Shown: in pieces, positions 42,311 to 52,823 of the stretch | How positions within the stretch are numbered: position 1 is the first letter of the stretch | How the letters are laid out: each line of letters opens with the position of its first letter | Source of the DNA: Bacteroidales bacterium | GTDB lineage: Bacteria; Bacteroidota; Bacteroidia; Bacteroidales; F082 | Direction of reading: 5' to 3' | DNA: 64,000 nucleotides | Assembly (NCBI GenBank): GCA_016936505.1 | Contig: JAFGXS010000011.1 | Span: 1 to 64,000 of the forward strand | The notes under the pieces: generated by a model | Seen by the model: the letters and a program-made list of their open reading frames with translations, nothing else | Told to the model about the DNA's origin: nothing | Databases searched by the model: none | Made by a program: the position numbers and the translations under genes

Positions 42311-43033
42311 ATGAAGCAAAGAAGTACAAATAGTTTATTGGTTTTCTTTTTGCTTGTTTTCACAGGCATAACTCTTCCCCATTTATTGTTTGGACAACGA
42401 TCTGTTGAAATAGGTCCCTCCGCAGGAATCGCATACTACAACGGTGAATTCAATAAAGGAATGCCTTTTGTAAATCCTAAACCCGCTTTTGGTCTGCTGG
42501 GGCGATACAATTATGATAACCGCTGGGCGATTAAACTCTCCCTAAATCATGGAACAATTGGTGGAGTCGACAGCATTGGAAATAACAACCTGAATTTTAA
42601 TACAACCATCAACGAGGTTTCTTTAACAGGAGAATTTAACTTCTGGAACTATTTTACAGGAAGTGAAAGAGAGGTTTTCACACCTTATCTTATGGCCGGT
42701 GCTGGTGTATTTCTTTATAATTCTAAGCTTTCCGGGTTTAATAATTATGTTTCAACTCATAAAAATAATAGCTTTGCCCTGATTTTTGGCTTAGGTTTTA
42801 AATATAGCCTTACAAAAAGGCTGGGTTTAGGCATTGAGTGGGGCATGCGCAGAACATTCTCAGATTGTCTGGACGGCGTGGGAACATATTTTTGCGATAA
42901 AGATATCCCCTCTGTTGATCATGACATTCAGGTTGGAAATAATTTTACTGATTGGTACAACTTTACTTTATTGAGCCTGACGTATAAGATTAACCTGGAT
43001 AACGGTATGAGTTGTAAAAATTTAAAGTGGTAA
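42311..43033 (+). CDS. DUF6089-family outer-membrane beta-barrel protein
   Basis: EIGPSAGIAYYNGEFN..., position between nadK and uppS/bamA as is common in Bacteroidota. Confidence 0.82.
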   Translation: MKQRSTNSLLVFFLLVFTGITLPHLLFGQRSVEIGPSAGIAYYNGEFNKGMPFVNPKPAFGLLGRYNYDNRWAIKLSLNHGTIGGVDSIGNNNLNFNTTINEVSLTGEFNFWNYFTGSEREVFTPYLMAGAGVFLYNSKLSGFNNYVSTHKNNSFALIFGLGFKYSLTKRLGLGIEWGMRRTFSDCLDGVGTYFCDKDIPSVDHDIQVGNNFTDWYNFTLLSLTYKINLDNGMSCKNLKW

Positions 43034-43035
43034 AA

Positions 43036-43797
43036 ATGAGTTTTTCATCGCGGATTGATAAATCACGACTTCCTCAGCATGTTGCCATTGTAATGGATGG
43101 TAACGGGCGATGGGCCCGTAAACATGGCGAGGAAAGAGTTTTTGGTCATCACAAAGGTGTTGACGCGGTGAGAGAAGTTACCGAAGCCGCTGCTGAACTA
43201 GGAATTCAATACCTGACACTTTATACTTTTTCAACCGAAAACTGGAACCGGCCAGTAGAAGAAGTAAATGCTTTGATGCATTTATTTGTCGAAACTATTG
43301 AAAAAGAAATACCAACATTAAACAAAAATAAGATTAGGCTTAAAGCAATTGGTGACATAGAAAGCTTACCTGAAGAAAACAGACAGAAATTAAGCAATAC
43401 CATTGAACAGACGCAAAAAAATGATGGTATGACTCTTATTCTTGCCCTAAGCTATAGCGGAAGATGGGAAATTACCAATGCTATTAAAAATATTTTAAAT
43501 GATTTGGATGCCGGAAAATTATCGGTTAAAGATGTTTCTGAGAACACCATATCTGAATACATGCAAACCGCAAAAATTCCAGATCCTGAGTTACTAATCA
43601 GGACAAGTGGAGAAGAGCGGATAAGCAATTTTTTACTCTGGCAGATCGCCTATTCAGAATTATATTTTACATCAAAATTATGGCCCGATTTTGGTAAAAA
43701 AGACTTTCACAGGGCTATTTTAGATTATCAAAAACGAGAACGCAGATTCGGATTAACGAGTGAGCAATTAAAATTTGAAGAACGGAATGAAGATTAA
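43036..43797 (+). CDS. uppS: Isoprenyl transferase (undecaprenyl diphosphate synthase)
   Basis: HVAIVMDGNGRWARKHGEERVFGHHKGVDAV, LTLYTFSTENWNRP, LIRTSGEERISNFLLWQIAYSELYF. Confidence 0.95.
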   Translation: MSFSSRIDKSRLPQHVAIVMDGNGRWARKHGEERVFGHHKGVDAVREVTEAAAELGIQYLTLYTFSTENWNRPVEEVNALMHLFVETIEKEIPTLNKNKIRLKAIGDIESLPEENRQKLSNTIEQTQKNDGMTLILALSYSGRWEITNAIKNILNDLDAGKLSVKDVSENTISEYMQTAKIPDPELLIRTSGEERISNFLLWQIAYSELYFTSKLWPDFGKKDFHRAILDYQKRERRFGLTSEQLKFEERNED

Positions 43798-46444
43798 ATT
43801 AACAAATTGGCTTTGGCTTTTATTTTTTGCAGGTAGTTTTTTTGTGATCCCAGGATTAAAAGCCCAAACAAATTCTACTGACAACAAACTGAATGAGATA
43901 AGTTACCAAAATCCAAAAACTTATATTTTAGGCGGATTAACAGTATCAGGAAACAGCTATGTAGACAAATCAGTTGTTATCATGTTAAGTAACCTAACCG
44001 TTGGTAAGCCAATCAGTGTTCCTGGAGATGCCATTACTGATGCACTTAAAAGCCTTTGGAAACAAGGTTTGTTTGACGATGTTCAGATTATCGCCACCAA
44101 AATTCAGAATGACAGTGTATATCTAGATATCCAGTTAGATGAAAAGCCTAGAATGAATAAATATTACTTCAAAGGCATCAAAAAATCCGAACAAGAAGAC
44201 ATAAAAGATAAAATTAATCTAACAAAAGGAGATGTTGTAACTGAGCATTTAATCATGCGTACCATCCACATCATTAAAGACTTTTACAACGATAAAGGCT
44301 ATCTTAATGCAGATGTTACTATTGATCAGAAAAAACTAGGGGGAAGCGAAAGTCATTTTGTAAATCTTTATATTAACATTCATAAAAATAGTAAGGTTAA
44401 AGTAGGTCAGATAAATGTATTTGGTAATCATGCCTTTCCCAAAGACAAAGTTACCGGTGCAATGAAAGATACAAGGGCTGTAGGGCATTTTGACCCATTA
44501 AACCCAATTCCTTCTCTTGTTGGAAAGGTAAGTAAGAACCTCGTTACATTACATTGGAAAAAGATTCCTGATGAACTACTCAATTATGCGTTAAAAAACT
44601 ACAACATCAGAATCTTTAAGTCTGCAAAATTTATCCAATCAAAATTTAATGATGATCTTACAAAGATTATTGATAAATACAATAAAGAAGGATACCGTGA
44701 TGCTCATATAGTTAAAGATTCAATTTATAAGATTGATAATAAGCACATAGGTATTGATATTTATCTTTACGAAGGACCAAAATATTATTACAGAAAAATT
44801 ACGTGGGTTGGAAACACCATTTATCCATCCAAATTTCTGAGTGAAGTGCTGGGCATCAAACCTGGAGATGTGTATAACAAAAAATTGTTGGAAACCAACC
44901 TGAATTACAACGAGAGTGGGCTTGATGTTAGTAGTTTATATATGAACAATGGGTACTTGTTTTTTAATGCAACTCCCGTTGAAACTTATGTAGGTAACGA
45001 CTCTATCGACCTTGAAATCAGAATCCATGAAGGTAAGCAAGCCCGAATTAATAAAGTTACTGTTTCGGGAAATACCAAAACAAACGATCATGTTGTTATT
45101 CGTGAACTTAGAACCCAACCTGGTCAATTGTTTAACAGGGAAGCTGTTATTAGGTCAACCAGAGAGCTGGCAAACCTGAAGTATTTTAATGCTCAAAACC
45201 TTAAGCCTGACATCAAACCAAATCCAACAGACGGAACTGTTGACATTAATTATGCTGTAGAAGAAACATCTGCTGATCAATTAGAGCTTTCAGGAGGCTG
45301 GGGTTACGGCAAATTAATTGGAACCATCGGCGTTAGTTTCAATAACTTCTCGTTAAGAAACTTTTTCAATAAAGAAGCGTGGAGACCTGTTCCATCCGGC
45401 GATGGTCAGAAACTTTCCATTCGTTTCCAAAGCTACGGGCAAGGCTATATAAACTGGAATATTTCATTTACTGAACCTTGGTTAGGAGGTAAAAAACCAA
45501 ATGCTCTGACATTATCATATTATTATTCCCTATTCTCCACAGCTTCTACAGACATCTATGGAAATGTGGTAAACAGTCGGTTCTCCATTCATGGATTCCA
45601 GGTTGGTCTGGGCAAACGCTTGAGCTGGCCGGACGACTATTTTACTTTATATCAAGGTGTTGAGGTACAATTATACAATCTACTCAACTACGCAAGCATA
45701 TTTAGTGTAGGCGATGGAAATGGTTCATATAACAACATCGACTATAATATTGTATTTGGAAGAAATTCTGTTGACCAGCCTATTTACCCACGCAGTGGCT
45801 CGGATGTATCACTGTCATTACAAATGACACCTCCATATTCATTATTCTCAAAAAATAAAGATTATGCAAATATGACTGATGCTGAAAAATACAAATGGAT
45901 AGAATACTATAAATGGAAATTTAAAGCTTACTGGTATTTTGAAGTAGCACCAAAACTTGTTTTGGTACCCAAAATCAGATTTGGATATCTTGGAGCTTAC
46001 AACAACAACCTGGGAGTAACTCCTTTCCAACGATTCTATTTAGGTGGCGACGGACTTTCAGGATATAGCAATTACGATGGTCGGGAAATCATTGGTATGA
46101 GAGGTTACTCAAATGAATCTGTAACTCCTGATTACTATAAAAACACAAACATTGGAGGTACAATTTTCTCAAGGTATACTTTGGAGTTAAGATACCCCAT
46201 CTCACTTGCTGCGTCCTCAACCATTTATGTTCAGGCATTTTTTGAAGCAGGAAACTCCTGGCTGGGAACTAAAAACTTCAATCCTTTTGATGTAAAACGT
46301 TCAGCTGGCGTAGGAGCTCGTATTTACTTACCGATGTTCGGTATGCTTGGTCTTGACTGGGCTTACGGTTTCGACCCGATACCCGGAATACCATCAGCAA
46401 ATGGAAGCCATTTCCATTTCTCTATGAACCAATCATTGGATTAA
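43787..46444 (+). CDS. bamA: Outer membrane protein assembly factor BamA
   Basis: Five POTRA-like repeats and Omp85 barrel (YLGGDGLSGYSNYDGREIIGMRGY); overlaps uppS by 11 nt. Confidence 0.95.
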   Translation: MKIKLTNWLWLLFFAGSFFVIPGLKAQTNSTDNKLNEISYQNPKTYILGGLTVSGNSYVDKSVVIMLSNLTVGKPISVPGDAITDALKSLWKQGLFDDVQIIATKIQNDSVYLDIQLDEKPRMNKYYFKGIKKSEQEDIKDKINLTKGDVVTEHLIMRTIHIIKDFYNDKGYLNADVTIDQKKLGGSESHFVNLYINIHKNSKVKVGQINVFGNHAFPKDKVTGAMKDTRAVGHFDPLNPIPSLVGKVSKNLVTLHWKKIPDELLNYALKNYNIRIFKSAKFIQSKFNDDLTKIIDKYNKEGYRDAHIVKDSIYKIDNKHIGIDIYLYEGPKYYYRKITWVGNTIYPSKFLSEVLGIKPGDVYNKKLLETNLNYNESGLDVSSLYMNNGYLFFNATPVETYVGNDSIDLEIRIHEGKQARINKVTVSGNTKTNDHVVIRELRTQPGQLFNREAVIRSTRELANLKYFNAQNLKPDIKPNPTDGTVDINYAVEETSADQLELSGGWGYGKLIGTIGVSFNNFSLRNFFNKEAWRPVPSGDGQKLSIRFQSYGQGYINWNISFTEPWLGGKKPNALTLSYYYSLFSTASTDIYGNVVNSRFSIHGFQVGLGKRLSWPDDYFTLYQGVEVQLYNLLNYASIFSVGDGNGSYNNIDYNIVFGRNSVDQPIYPRSGSDVSLSLQMTPPYSLFSKNKDYANMTDAEKYKWIEYYKWKFKAYWYFEVAPKLVLVPKIRFGYLGAYNNNLGVTPFQRFYLGGDGLSGYSNYDGREIIGMRGYSNESVTPDYYKNTNIGGTIFSRYTLELRYPISLAASSTIYVQAFFEAGNSWLGTKNFNPFDVKRSAGVGARIYLPMFGMLGLDWAYGFDPIPGIPSANGSHFHFSMNQSLD

Positions 46445-46448
46445 CAAA

Positions 46449-46484
46449 TAATAATCTGGGATGAAAAATCATCCCAGATTATTA
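46449..46484 (+). terminator. Stem-loop after bamA
   Basis: Perfect 16-bp inverted repeat TAATAATCTGGGATGA-AAAA-TCATCCCAGATTATTA; no clean U tract, so may be attenuator or mRNA-end hairpin. Confidence 0.6.
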
Positions 46485-46519
46485 TTACTATAAAGGTGCT
46501 TTTTGCTAAATTAATACTC

Positions 46520-47077
46520 ATGAAAAAAACGACACTTACAGCTTTGGTTCTGCTCTTTCTAACCTTAGGCTTCATCCAGAGAGCACAGGCACAAAAATCA
46601 GCATTTGTTGACACAGAATATATTTTAAATAATATTCCTGAATATAATGATGCTCAAAATGAGCTTGATAAACTCTCTGATCAATGGCAAAAAGAGATTA
46701 ACCAAAAACACCAAACCCTGATCTCAATGATTGATAAATATCAGTCTGAAGCTGTGCTTTTGCCTGATGATATGAAAAAAAGCAGACAGAATGAAATTCA
46801 AAAAAAACAGCAGGAGATCTCTGCATTGCAACAAAAATATTTCGGGCCACAAGGTGAGCTATTTAAAAAAAGACAAGAACTGGTAAGTCCAATACAGGAA
46901 AAAATATACAACGCTATTGAAACCGTAGCTCAAAACCAGAACATCGACTTTGTATTTGATAAAACAGGAAGTGCCAACCTTTTATACGGAAATCCAAAAT
47001 ATGACATCAGTGATGCCGTTCTGGATGAGTTAGCAAAAGTGATGCAGGTGGCAACTCCATCTTCATCACAGCGTTGA
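46520..47077 (+). CDS. OmpH/Skp-family periplasmic chaperone (copy 1)
   Basis: Signal peptide, SAFVDTEYILNNIPEYNDAQNELDKLSDQWQKEI coiled coil; start trimmed to MKKTTL. Confidence 0.92.
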   Translation: MKKTTLTALVLLFLTLGFIQRAQAQKSAFVDTEYILNNIPEYNDAQNELDKLSDQWQKEINQKHQTLISMIDKYQSEAVLLPDDMKKSRQNEIQKKQQEISALQQKYFGPQGELFKKRQELVSPIQEKIYNAIETVAQNQNIDFVFDKTGSANLLYGNPKYDISDAVLDELAKVMQVATPSSSQR

Positions 47078-47211
47078 GTCTGTAATATGGATTCTTACAA
47101 AAGGATCTTGACACATAAACATTTGCAAAACAACTATTTGTACACCAAAAATAAAATTCCGGATAAATTCATTTAAGGAATTTTAAGTTGTATCGCAATT
47201 AAAAATTTTTA

Positions 47212-47219
47212 TACATTTG
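47212..47219 (+). promoter_or_regulatory. Bacteroidota -7 promoter element for the second ompH
   Basis: TACATTTG with TTG about 21 nt upstream. Confidence 0.55.
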
Positions 47220-47262
47220 CGCCTTAAAGTAATCGACAAATAATTAAAAAATAGTCATTTAA

Positions 47263-47781
47263 ATGAAAACAATGAGAAAAGGATTTTTGCTTTTAGCCAT
47301 TACACTGTTATTTACCGGAATGGGATTTGCACAGGGAACATTAAAAATTGGATACCTTGATTCCCAAAAATTGATGAGCATGATGCCTGAAAGTGATTCT
47401 GCTCAAGCACAGGTTAAAAGATATGCACAAAGTCTTCAAGCACAAATGCAGGCTATGGGCAACGAATACAAAAACAAAGTACAGGACTACCAAAATAACC
47501 AGGGTACAATGTCTGATCTGATTCGACAAACCAAAGAAAAAGAAATCACTGATTTGCAACAACGCATTCAGGCTTTTCAGGGTTCTGCTGATCAGGATAT
47601 TCAAAAGAAACAACAGGATTTATACCAACCCATTGTTGAAAAAGTAAAGAACGCTATTGAGGCTGTTGGTAAAGAATATCATTATACATATATTCTTGAT
47701 GTATCTCAGGGTACTGTTCTTTTTTATGCTAATGGTGACGATGTTCTTCCTTTGGTTAAAAAGAAACTGGGTTTGAAATAA
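47263..47781 (+). CDS. OmpH/Skp-family periplasmic chaperone (copy 2)
   Basis: Signal peptide, KIGYLDSQKLMSMMPESDSAQAQVKRYAQSLQAQ coiled coil, YTYILDVSQGTVLFYANGDD C-terminus. Confidence 0.93.
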   Translation: MKTMRKGFLLLAITLLFTGMGFAQGTLKIGYLDSQKLMSMMPESDSAQAQVKRYAQSLQAQMQAMGNEYKNKVQDYQNNQGTMSDLIRQTKEKEITDLQQRIQAFQGSADQDIQKKQQDLYQPIVEKVKNAIEAVGKEYHYTYILDVSQGTVLFYANGDDVLPLVKKKLGLK

Positions 47782-47800
47782 AACCTGTTTAATGTAAAAT

Positions 47801-47830
47801 AAAAAACCTGCTTTTTCAAGCAGGTTTTTT
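47801..47830. terminator. Bidirectional rho-independent terminator
   Basis: AAAAAACCTGCTT-TTTC-AAGCAGGTTTTTT between convergent genes. Confidence 0.9.
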
Positions 47831-47838
47831 TATGCTTA

Positions 47839-48357
47839 CTACTCTTCTGTATACCAACTGGAATACATCTTATAGCTCTGTGCAATACGGTGAATCTCTC
47901 CCTCTAGCAAACTGGTATCTACCTGTTTTATCTTTTTTGCCGGAACTCCTGCATATACACTTCCTGACTCAACAATGGTATTCTTCGAAACCACAGCACC
48001 CGCTGCAATAACAGAATTACTTTCCACAACCACATCGTCCATAACAATAGCGCCCATCCCAACAAGAACATCATCTTTTATCGTACAACCATGAATAATT
48101 GCTCCATGACCAATTGAAACATTATTACCAATATTAACCGGTGATTTTTTGAATGTGCAATGAATAATTGCTCCATCCTGTATATTTACCTGATTACCTA
48201 TTCTGATATAATGCACATCCCCTCTAACCACAGCATTAAACCAAACACTACAACCATCCCCCATTACAACATCGCCAACAATAGTTGCATTATCTGCGAT
48301 GTAACATTCTTTACCCCATTTCGGAGATATTCCTTTTATACTTTTTATTACAGTCAT
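47839..48357 (-). CDS. Gamma-carbonic anhydrase-like left-handed beta-helix protein
   Basis: Hexapeptide repeats; NATIVGDVVMGDGCSVWFNAVVRGDVHYIRIGNQVNIQDGAIIHC; H residues IGHGAIIHGC. Confidence 0.92.
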   Translation of the reverse strand: MTVIKSIKGISPKWGKECYIADNATIVGDVVMGDGCSVWFNAVVRGDVHYIRIGNQVNIQDGAIIHCTFKKSPVNIGNNVSIGHGAIIHGCTIKDDVLVGMGAIVMDDVVVESNSVIAAGAVVSKNTIVESGSVYAGVPAKKIKQVDTSLLEGEIHRIAQSYKMYSSWYTEE

Positions 48358-49934
48358 TTTTTTGCTTTTTCTGAATAATCAATCGAATAATGTAAACCTA
48401 TACTTTCCTTTCTGGCCATGGCCATTTTAATGATCAAATACGATACATTAATCATATTTCTCAACTCACAAATTTCCTGCGATATAATTGATTTCTCATA
48501 TAGGTCTTCCGTTTCCTTATATAGGATTTCCAACCTATCCATTGCTCTTTTCAAACGCAAATCAGAACGCACAATCCCAACATAATTACTCATAATTGAT
48601 TGGAGTTCTTTAGTAGATTGTGTAATCAAAATCATTTCTTCATTCATCACACGACCCTCAGCATCCCATGCGGGGACATTATACTGAAAATCAAGAGAAT
48701 CAATCTGCAATAACGAATCCATGGCAGCTCTGTGTGAAAACACTGCTGATTCGAGCAACGAGTTTGAAGCAAGACGATTAGCCCCATGTAACCCTGTGCT
48801 GGCAACCTCTCCGGCAGCATACAAACCATGAACTGAAGTCTTGCCATTAATATCGGTTCGAACACCTCCGCAAGAATAATGTGCAGCAGGTACAACCGGA
48901 ATCATATCCTTTGTAATATCAATACCAATACTTAAACACTTGGCATAAATTGAAGGAAAATGCTTAATAATTTCTTCTTTACTTATCTTCCTGGCATCCA
49001 GATATACATAGTCATCACCCGAAAGTTTCATTTCATTATCTATGGCCCGGGCCACAATATCCCGGGGAGCCAGAGAAGCCAACTCATGATACTTTGACAT
49101 AAAAGCTACACCCTTTCGGGTTTTCAAAATAGCTCCTGCGCCACGCAAAGCCTCTGTAATTAAAAACGAAGGGCGCTCGCCGGGATTGTATAATGAAGTA
49201 GGATGAAACTGAACAAATTCAAGATTATCGAGGTGAGCTTTGGCACGATAAGCCATAGCCAGGCCGTCACCTGTTGAAACTAGGGGATTAGTCGTGGTTT
49301 GATACACATTACCCATTCCTCCCGTAGCTATTAACGTAATCTTAGCCAGGATTGTTTCCACCTGATTTGTTTGGTGATTTAACGCATAAACTCCAAAACA
49401 CTTAATATCGGTCCTTCTTCGGGTTACCTCTTCATTCAAATGATGCTGTGTGATAAGGTCAATGGCAAAATAATCTTCCAGAATTTCTATATTAGGATGA
49501 TTCCGGGCTCTAGCACTCAAAGCCCTTTGAATCTCAAACCCTGTATTATCCTGATGATGCAGAATACGAAATTCGGAATGCCCGCCTTCGCGTGCAAGAG
49601 AAAACTTTCCTGTCTGATCCTTATCAAACTGTGCACCCCATTCAACCAATTCATTAATACGTTCCGATGATTCTCTGATCGCTATCTCAACGGTTTCCTT
49701 ATCATTTAATCCTGATCCGGCTTTTAAAGTGTCTTCAATGTGTTTTTCATAATTGTCGGGCGAGTACATTACAGCTGCAATTCCTCCTTGTGCATAGGAT
49801 GTAGCCGTATCATCGATGGTAGATTTTGATAAAACGAGTACTTTTCCTTTGTGTGCAACTTTCAGCGCATAAATCAATCCTGCACTTCCAGAACCAAGTA
49901 CCAGAAAATCAACTTTTCTCTGCATGAGATCCAA
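48354..49934 (-). CDS. nadB: L-aspartate oxidase
   Basis: FLVLGSGSAGLIYALKVA, SYAQGGIAAV, EGGHSEFRILHHQDNTG, HYSCGGVRTD, GLHGANRLASNSLLE. Confidence 0.95.
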   Translation of the reverse strand: MDLMQRKVDFLVLGSGSAGLIYALKVAHKGKVLVLSKSTIDDTATSYAQGGIAAVMYSPDNYEKHIEDTLKAGSGLNDKETVEIAIRESSERINELVEWGAQFDKDQTGKFSLAREGGHSEFRILHHQDNTGFEIQRALSARARNHPNIEILEDYFAIDLITQHHLNEEVTRRRTDIKCFGVYALNHQTNQVETILAKITLIATGGMGNVYQTTTNPLVSTGDGLAMAYRAKAHLDNLEFVQFHPTSLYNPGERPSFLITEALRGAGAILKTRKGVAFMSKYHELASLAPRDIVARAIDNEMKLSGDDYVYLDARKISKEEIIKHFPSIYAKCLSIGIDITKDMIPVVPAAHYSCGGVRTDINGKTSVHGLYAAGEVASTGLHGANRLASNSLLESAVFSHRAAMDSLLQIDSLDFQYNVPAWDAEGRVMNEEMILITQSTKELQSIMSNYVGIVRSDLRLKRAMDRLEILYKETEDLYEKSIISQEICELRNMINVSYLIIKMAMARKESIGLHYSIDYSEKAKK

Positions 49935-50117
49935 TTTTTATGAATACAAAATTAACTATTTCAACAGTGCTGTTCAGCACAATATTTGGTTTTGTTCCCA
50001 AAAAACACGTTTTAGTCTGTCTTTTCATAACCTTCTAACGGGTATGAATATTTTTTATATTTGATGTAGAACATCTACCTGCTTATTGACTCATAATCGA
50101 AAACAAAATCTTATCCC

Positions 50118-51452
50118 ATGAAAAAAGTAAAATACTTTATTGGTCTTGTTATCTTAGGAGCTATTGTTTATGGAGCTGATTACTTCATAGCCCGTGCGCC
50201 CATCTTTACAGGGTATGCCGCTAAAGATCTGGCATCCTGGACATTTCTAACCAACAGAACTCAAAAAGATATTCAAAAACATGATCTGAGTTTCTTTCCT
50301 GTGAACCTTTCACACAATGTAATCGACCAGAAAAACAAAGAAGTTACCGGAACATTCCTCGGGATGGCCAGACAAACTGCTGTGTATCGTAAAGGGCTGG
50401 GATGTACTTTGCTGGCCGGAGCTAATCGTGACTCTGTAATGAAACAAAAAATGACAGAACCCATTTTACCTACAGATCCTCAGGATATTTTTTGGCCCAT
50501 GGGTTCCAGACTAAGAGATACGGTTCCTGCCGGTGTTGACATACAAAAACTCAATGCGGCTATTGACTCAGCATTCAACCAGGGAAACACAAGAGCAGTT
50601 GTGGTAGCTTACGATACACTAATGCTCAAAGAAAAATACGCTCCAGGATTCAGTAAAGACACCCGTATTCTTGGTTGGTCTATGAGTAAGAGCATTACCA
50701 GTGCATTAATCGGTATTTTAGTTGGCGAAGGCAGGTTGGATGTGAACGCACCTGCACCAATAAAAGAATGGGCAAATGATAGCCGACATAACATCAGATT
50801 AATTGATTTATTGCACCAAAGCAGTGGGTTGAAATGGGACGAAAATTATGGTGATATATCCAATGTAACCATTATGCTTTATGAAAAAGCCAACATGGCT
50901 GAATATGTTATTCATCAACCTTTGGAATTTCCTCCCGATTCAGTTTGGTATTATTCATCAGGAAATACCAATGTTATTTCAGAAATCATCCGCCGCACCA
51001 TTGGAAATAATCAGGAATACTGGAATTTCCCCCGTAAAGTATTATTCAACAAAATTGGAATGCGCAGTGCCGTACTGGAAACTGACGCCAGCGGTAATTT
51101 TGTAGGTTCATCTTATACCTTCGCCACACCTCGCGACTGGGCACGTTTCGGCTTACTTTATCTGAAAGACGGTGTATGGCAAGGCAAAAGAATTTTACCT
51201 GAAGGCTGGGTAAAATATTCTACAACTCCAGCCCGTAAATCAGATAATCAATATGGTGTTCAGTTCTGGCTGAATAAAGGCACTCATGAAATCAAAGGTT
51301 ACCCCGATATTTACTATTGCGACGGCTTCCACGGACAAAGGGTCTTCATCATTCCATCAAAGGATGTTGTTATAGTTCGTATGGGGCTTAACAATAATGG
51401 AGAATTTGATTTTAACAAATTTGTTCAACAAATCCTGGCAGCTTTTAATTAA
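50118..51452 (+). CDS. Serine hydrolase (class C beta-lactamase-like fold)
   Basis: SMSKSITSALIGILVGEGRLDVNAP (SxxK), YYSSGNTN, DGFHGQRVFI. Confidence 0.9.
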   Translation: MKKVKYFIGLVILGAIVYGADYFIARAPIFTGYAAKDLASWTFLTNRTQKDIQKHDLSFFPVNLSHNVIDQKNKEVTGTFLGMARQTAVYRKGLGCTLLAGANRDSVMKQKMTEPILPTDPQDIFWPMGSRLRDTVPAGVDIQKLNAAIDSAFNQGNTRAVVVAYDTLMLKEKYAPGFSKDTRILGWSMSKSITSALIGILVGEGRLDVNAPAPIKEWANDSRHNIRLIDLLHQSSGLKWDENYGDISNVTIMLYEKANMAEYVIHQPLEFPPDSVWYYSSGNTNVISEIIRRTIGNNQEYWNFPRKVLFNKIGMRSAVLETDASGNFVGSSYTFATPRDWARFGLLYLKDGVWQGKRILPEGWVKYSTTPARKSDNQYGVQFWLNKGTHEIKGYPDIYYCDGFHGQRVFIIPSKDVVIVRMGLNNNGEFDFNKFVQQILAAFN

Positions 51453-51467
51453 AAGCTGATTAACATT

Positions 51468-51503
51468 AATAAGAAAGGGAACCAAATGGTTCCCTTTCTT
51501 ATT
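51468..51503. terminator. Bidirectional rho-independent terminator
   Basis: 17-bp inverted repeat AATAAGAAAGGGAACCA-AA-TGGTTCCCTTTCTTATT between convergent serine hydrolase and sucB. Confidence 0.88.
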
Positions 51504-51518
51504 TTCATCTATTATATT

Positions 51519-52811
51519 TTACAAACCCAACAACGCTTCCACAGGATCTTTAGAACCAAAAAGCATCCTTTCCGGATTTTCAAGCATTTCTTTCACTTTC
51601 ACCAGAAAACCTACTGATTCACGACCATCAACAATACGGTGATCATAAGAAAGTGCAACATACATCATAGGATGAATTTCCACTTTACCATTCACAGCAA
51701 TAGGACGTTCAACAATATTATGCATTCCCAAAATAGCACTTTGCGGAGGATTGATAATAGGTGTGGACAACATGGAACCAAACACGCCACCATTGGTAAT
51801 GGTAAAGGTTCCGCCTTCCATATCTTCCAAAGTGATTTTATTATCTCTAGCTTTAATAGCTAAGTCTTTGATTGTTTGTTCAATTTCATGCAATTGCATC
51901 ATTTCTGCATTCCTGATTACCGGAACTACCAAACCCTTTGGTGCGCTAACAGCAATACTTACATCAACATAATCGAACGAAACTATTTCGTCACCCTGTA
52001 ATTGAGCATTAATTTGCGGAAAGTTTGGAATAGCCTCAGTAACAGCCTTGGTAAAGAAAGACATAAAGCCTAAACCCACACCAAATTTTTCTTTGAAAAT
52101 ATCTTTGTATTTGCTTCTGATTTGCATAATTGGAGTCATGTTTACTTCATTAAATGTTGTAAGCATGGCCGTTTCATTCTTAACAGAAACCAAACGTTGA
52201 GCCAGTTTCTTACGAAGCATACTCATCTTAACCCTATTCACCTTTCTACCTCCCTGCCAACTGGTTACAGAAACCGAAGATGTTGCTACAGGCTGTTGTT
52301 TGCCTTTATTGTCAAGATAAAACTGTATATCTTCTTTTTTAACCCGATAAGATTTAAAAAAATCAAACAGTTCTTTATCACTTACTCCTTGTTGCTGCAT
52401 CATCTTACGTGCCAAAGGAGAAATAGTCATGTCAACTGGAGCTTCTTCTTTTGTTGCAGGTTTAGTTTCTGAAACTGTTTTTTCTTCTGCTTTAGTTTGT
52501 GGCTTTTCCTCAGCTTTCGCCTCTTGTTTTTTTACTTCAGGCACTTCTTTCTTCTTTTCGGCTATGGTTCCTGATGCTTCGGTATCAATAGTTGCAATTA
52601 CCGAGCCAACTTCAACAGTATCTCCTTCCTGAACCATCAACTGAATTTTCCCATCTGCTTCAGCAGCCAGGCTTAAAGTAGCCTTATCGGAATCGACTTC
52701 CGCAATATCCTGATCTTTTTCCACCTGCTGCCCGTCTTCCACAAGCCAGGTTGCTAACTGTACTTCTGTAATTGATTCTCCGGGACTGGGAATTTTTACT
52801 TCGATCTTCAT
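51519..52811 (-). CDS. sucB: 2-oxoglutarate dehydrogenase E2 (dihydrolipoyllysine succinyltransferase)
   Basis: Lipoyl motif EVDSDKATL, peripheral-binding [14 protein letters not shown], catalytic [20 protein letters not shown]. Confidence 0.95.
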   Translation of the reverse strand: MKIEVKIPSPGESITEVQLATWLVEDGQQVEKDQDIAEVDSDKATLSLAAEADGKIQLMVQEGDTVEVGSVIATIDTEASGTIAEKKKEVPEVKKQEAKAEEKPQTKAEEKTVSETKPATKEEAPVDMTISPLARKMMQQQGVSDKELFDFFKSYRVKKEDIQFYLDNKGKQQPVATSSVSVTSWQGGRKVNRVKMSMLRKKLAQRLVSVKNETAMLTTFNEVNMTPIMQIRSKYKDIFKEKFGVGLGFMSFFTKAVTEAIPNFPQINAQLQGDEIVSFDYVDVSIAVSAPKGLVVPVIRNAEMMQLHEIEQTIKDLAIKARDNKITLEDMEGGTFTITNGGVFGSMLSTPIINPPQSAILGMHNIVERPIAVNGKVEIHPMMYVALSYDHRIVDGRESVGFLVKVKEMLENPERMLFGSKDPVEALLGL

Positions 52812-52823
52812 TTATCTCAATAT

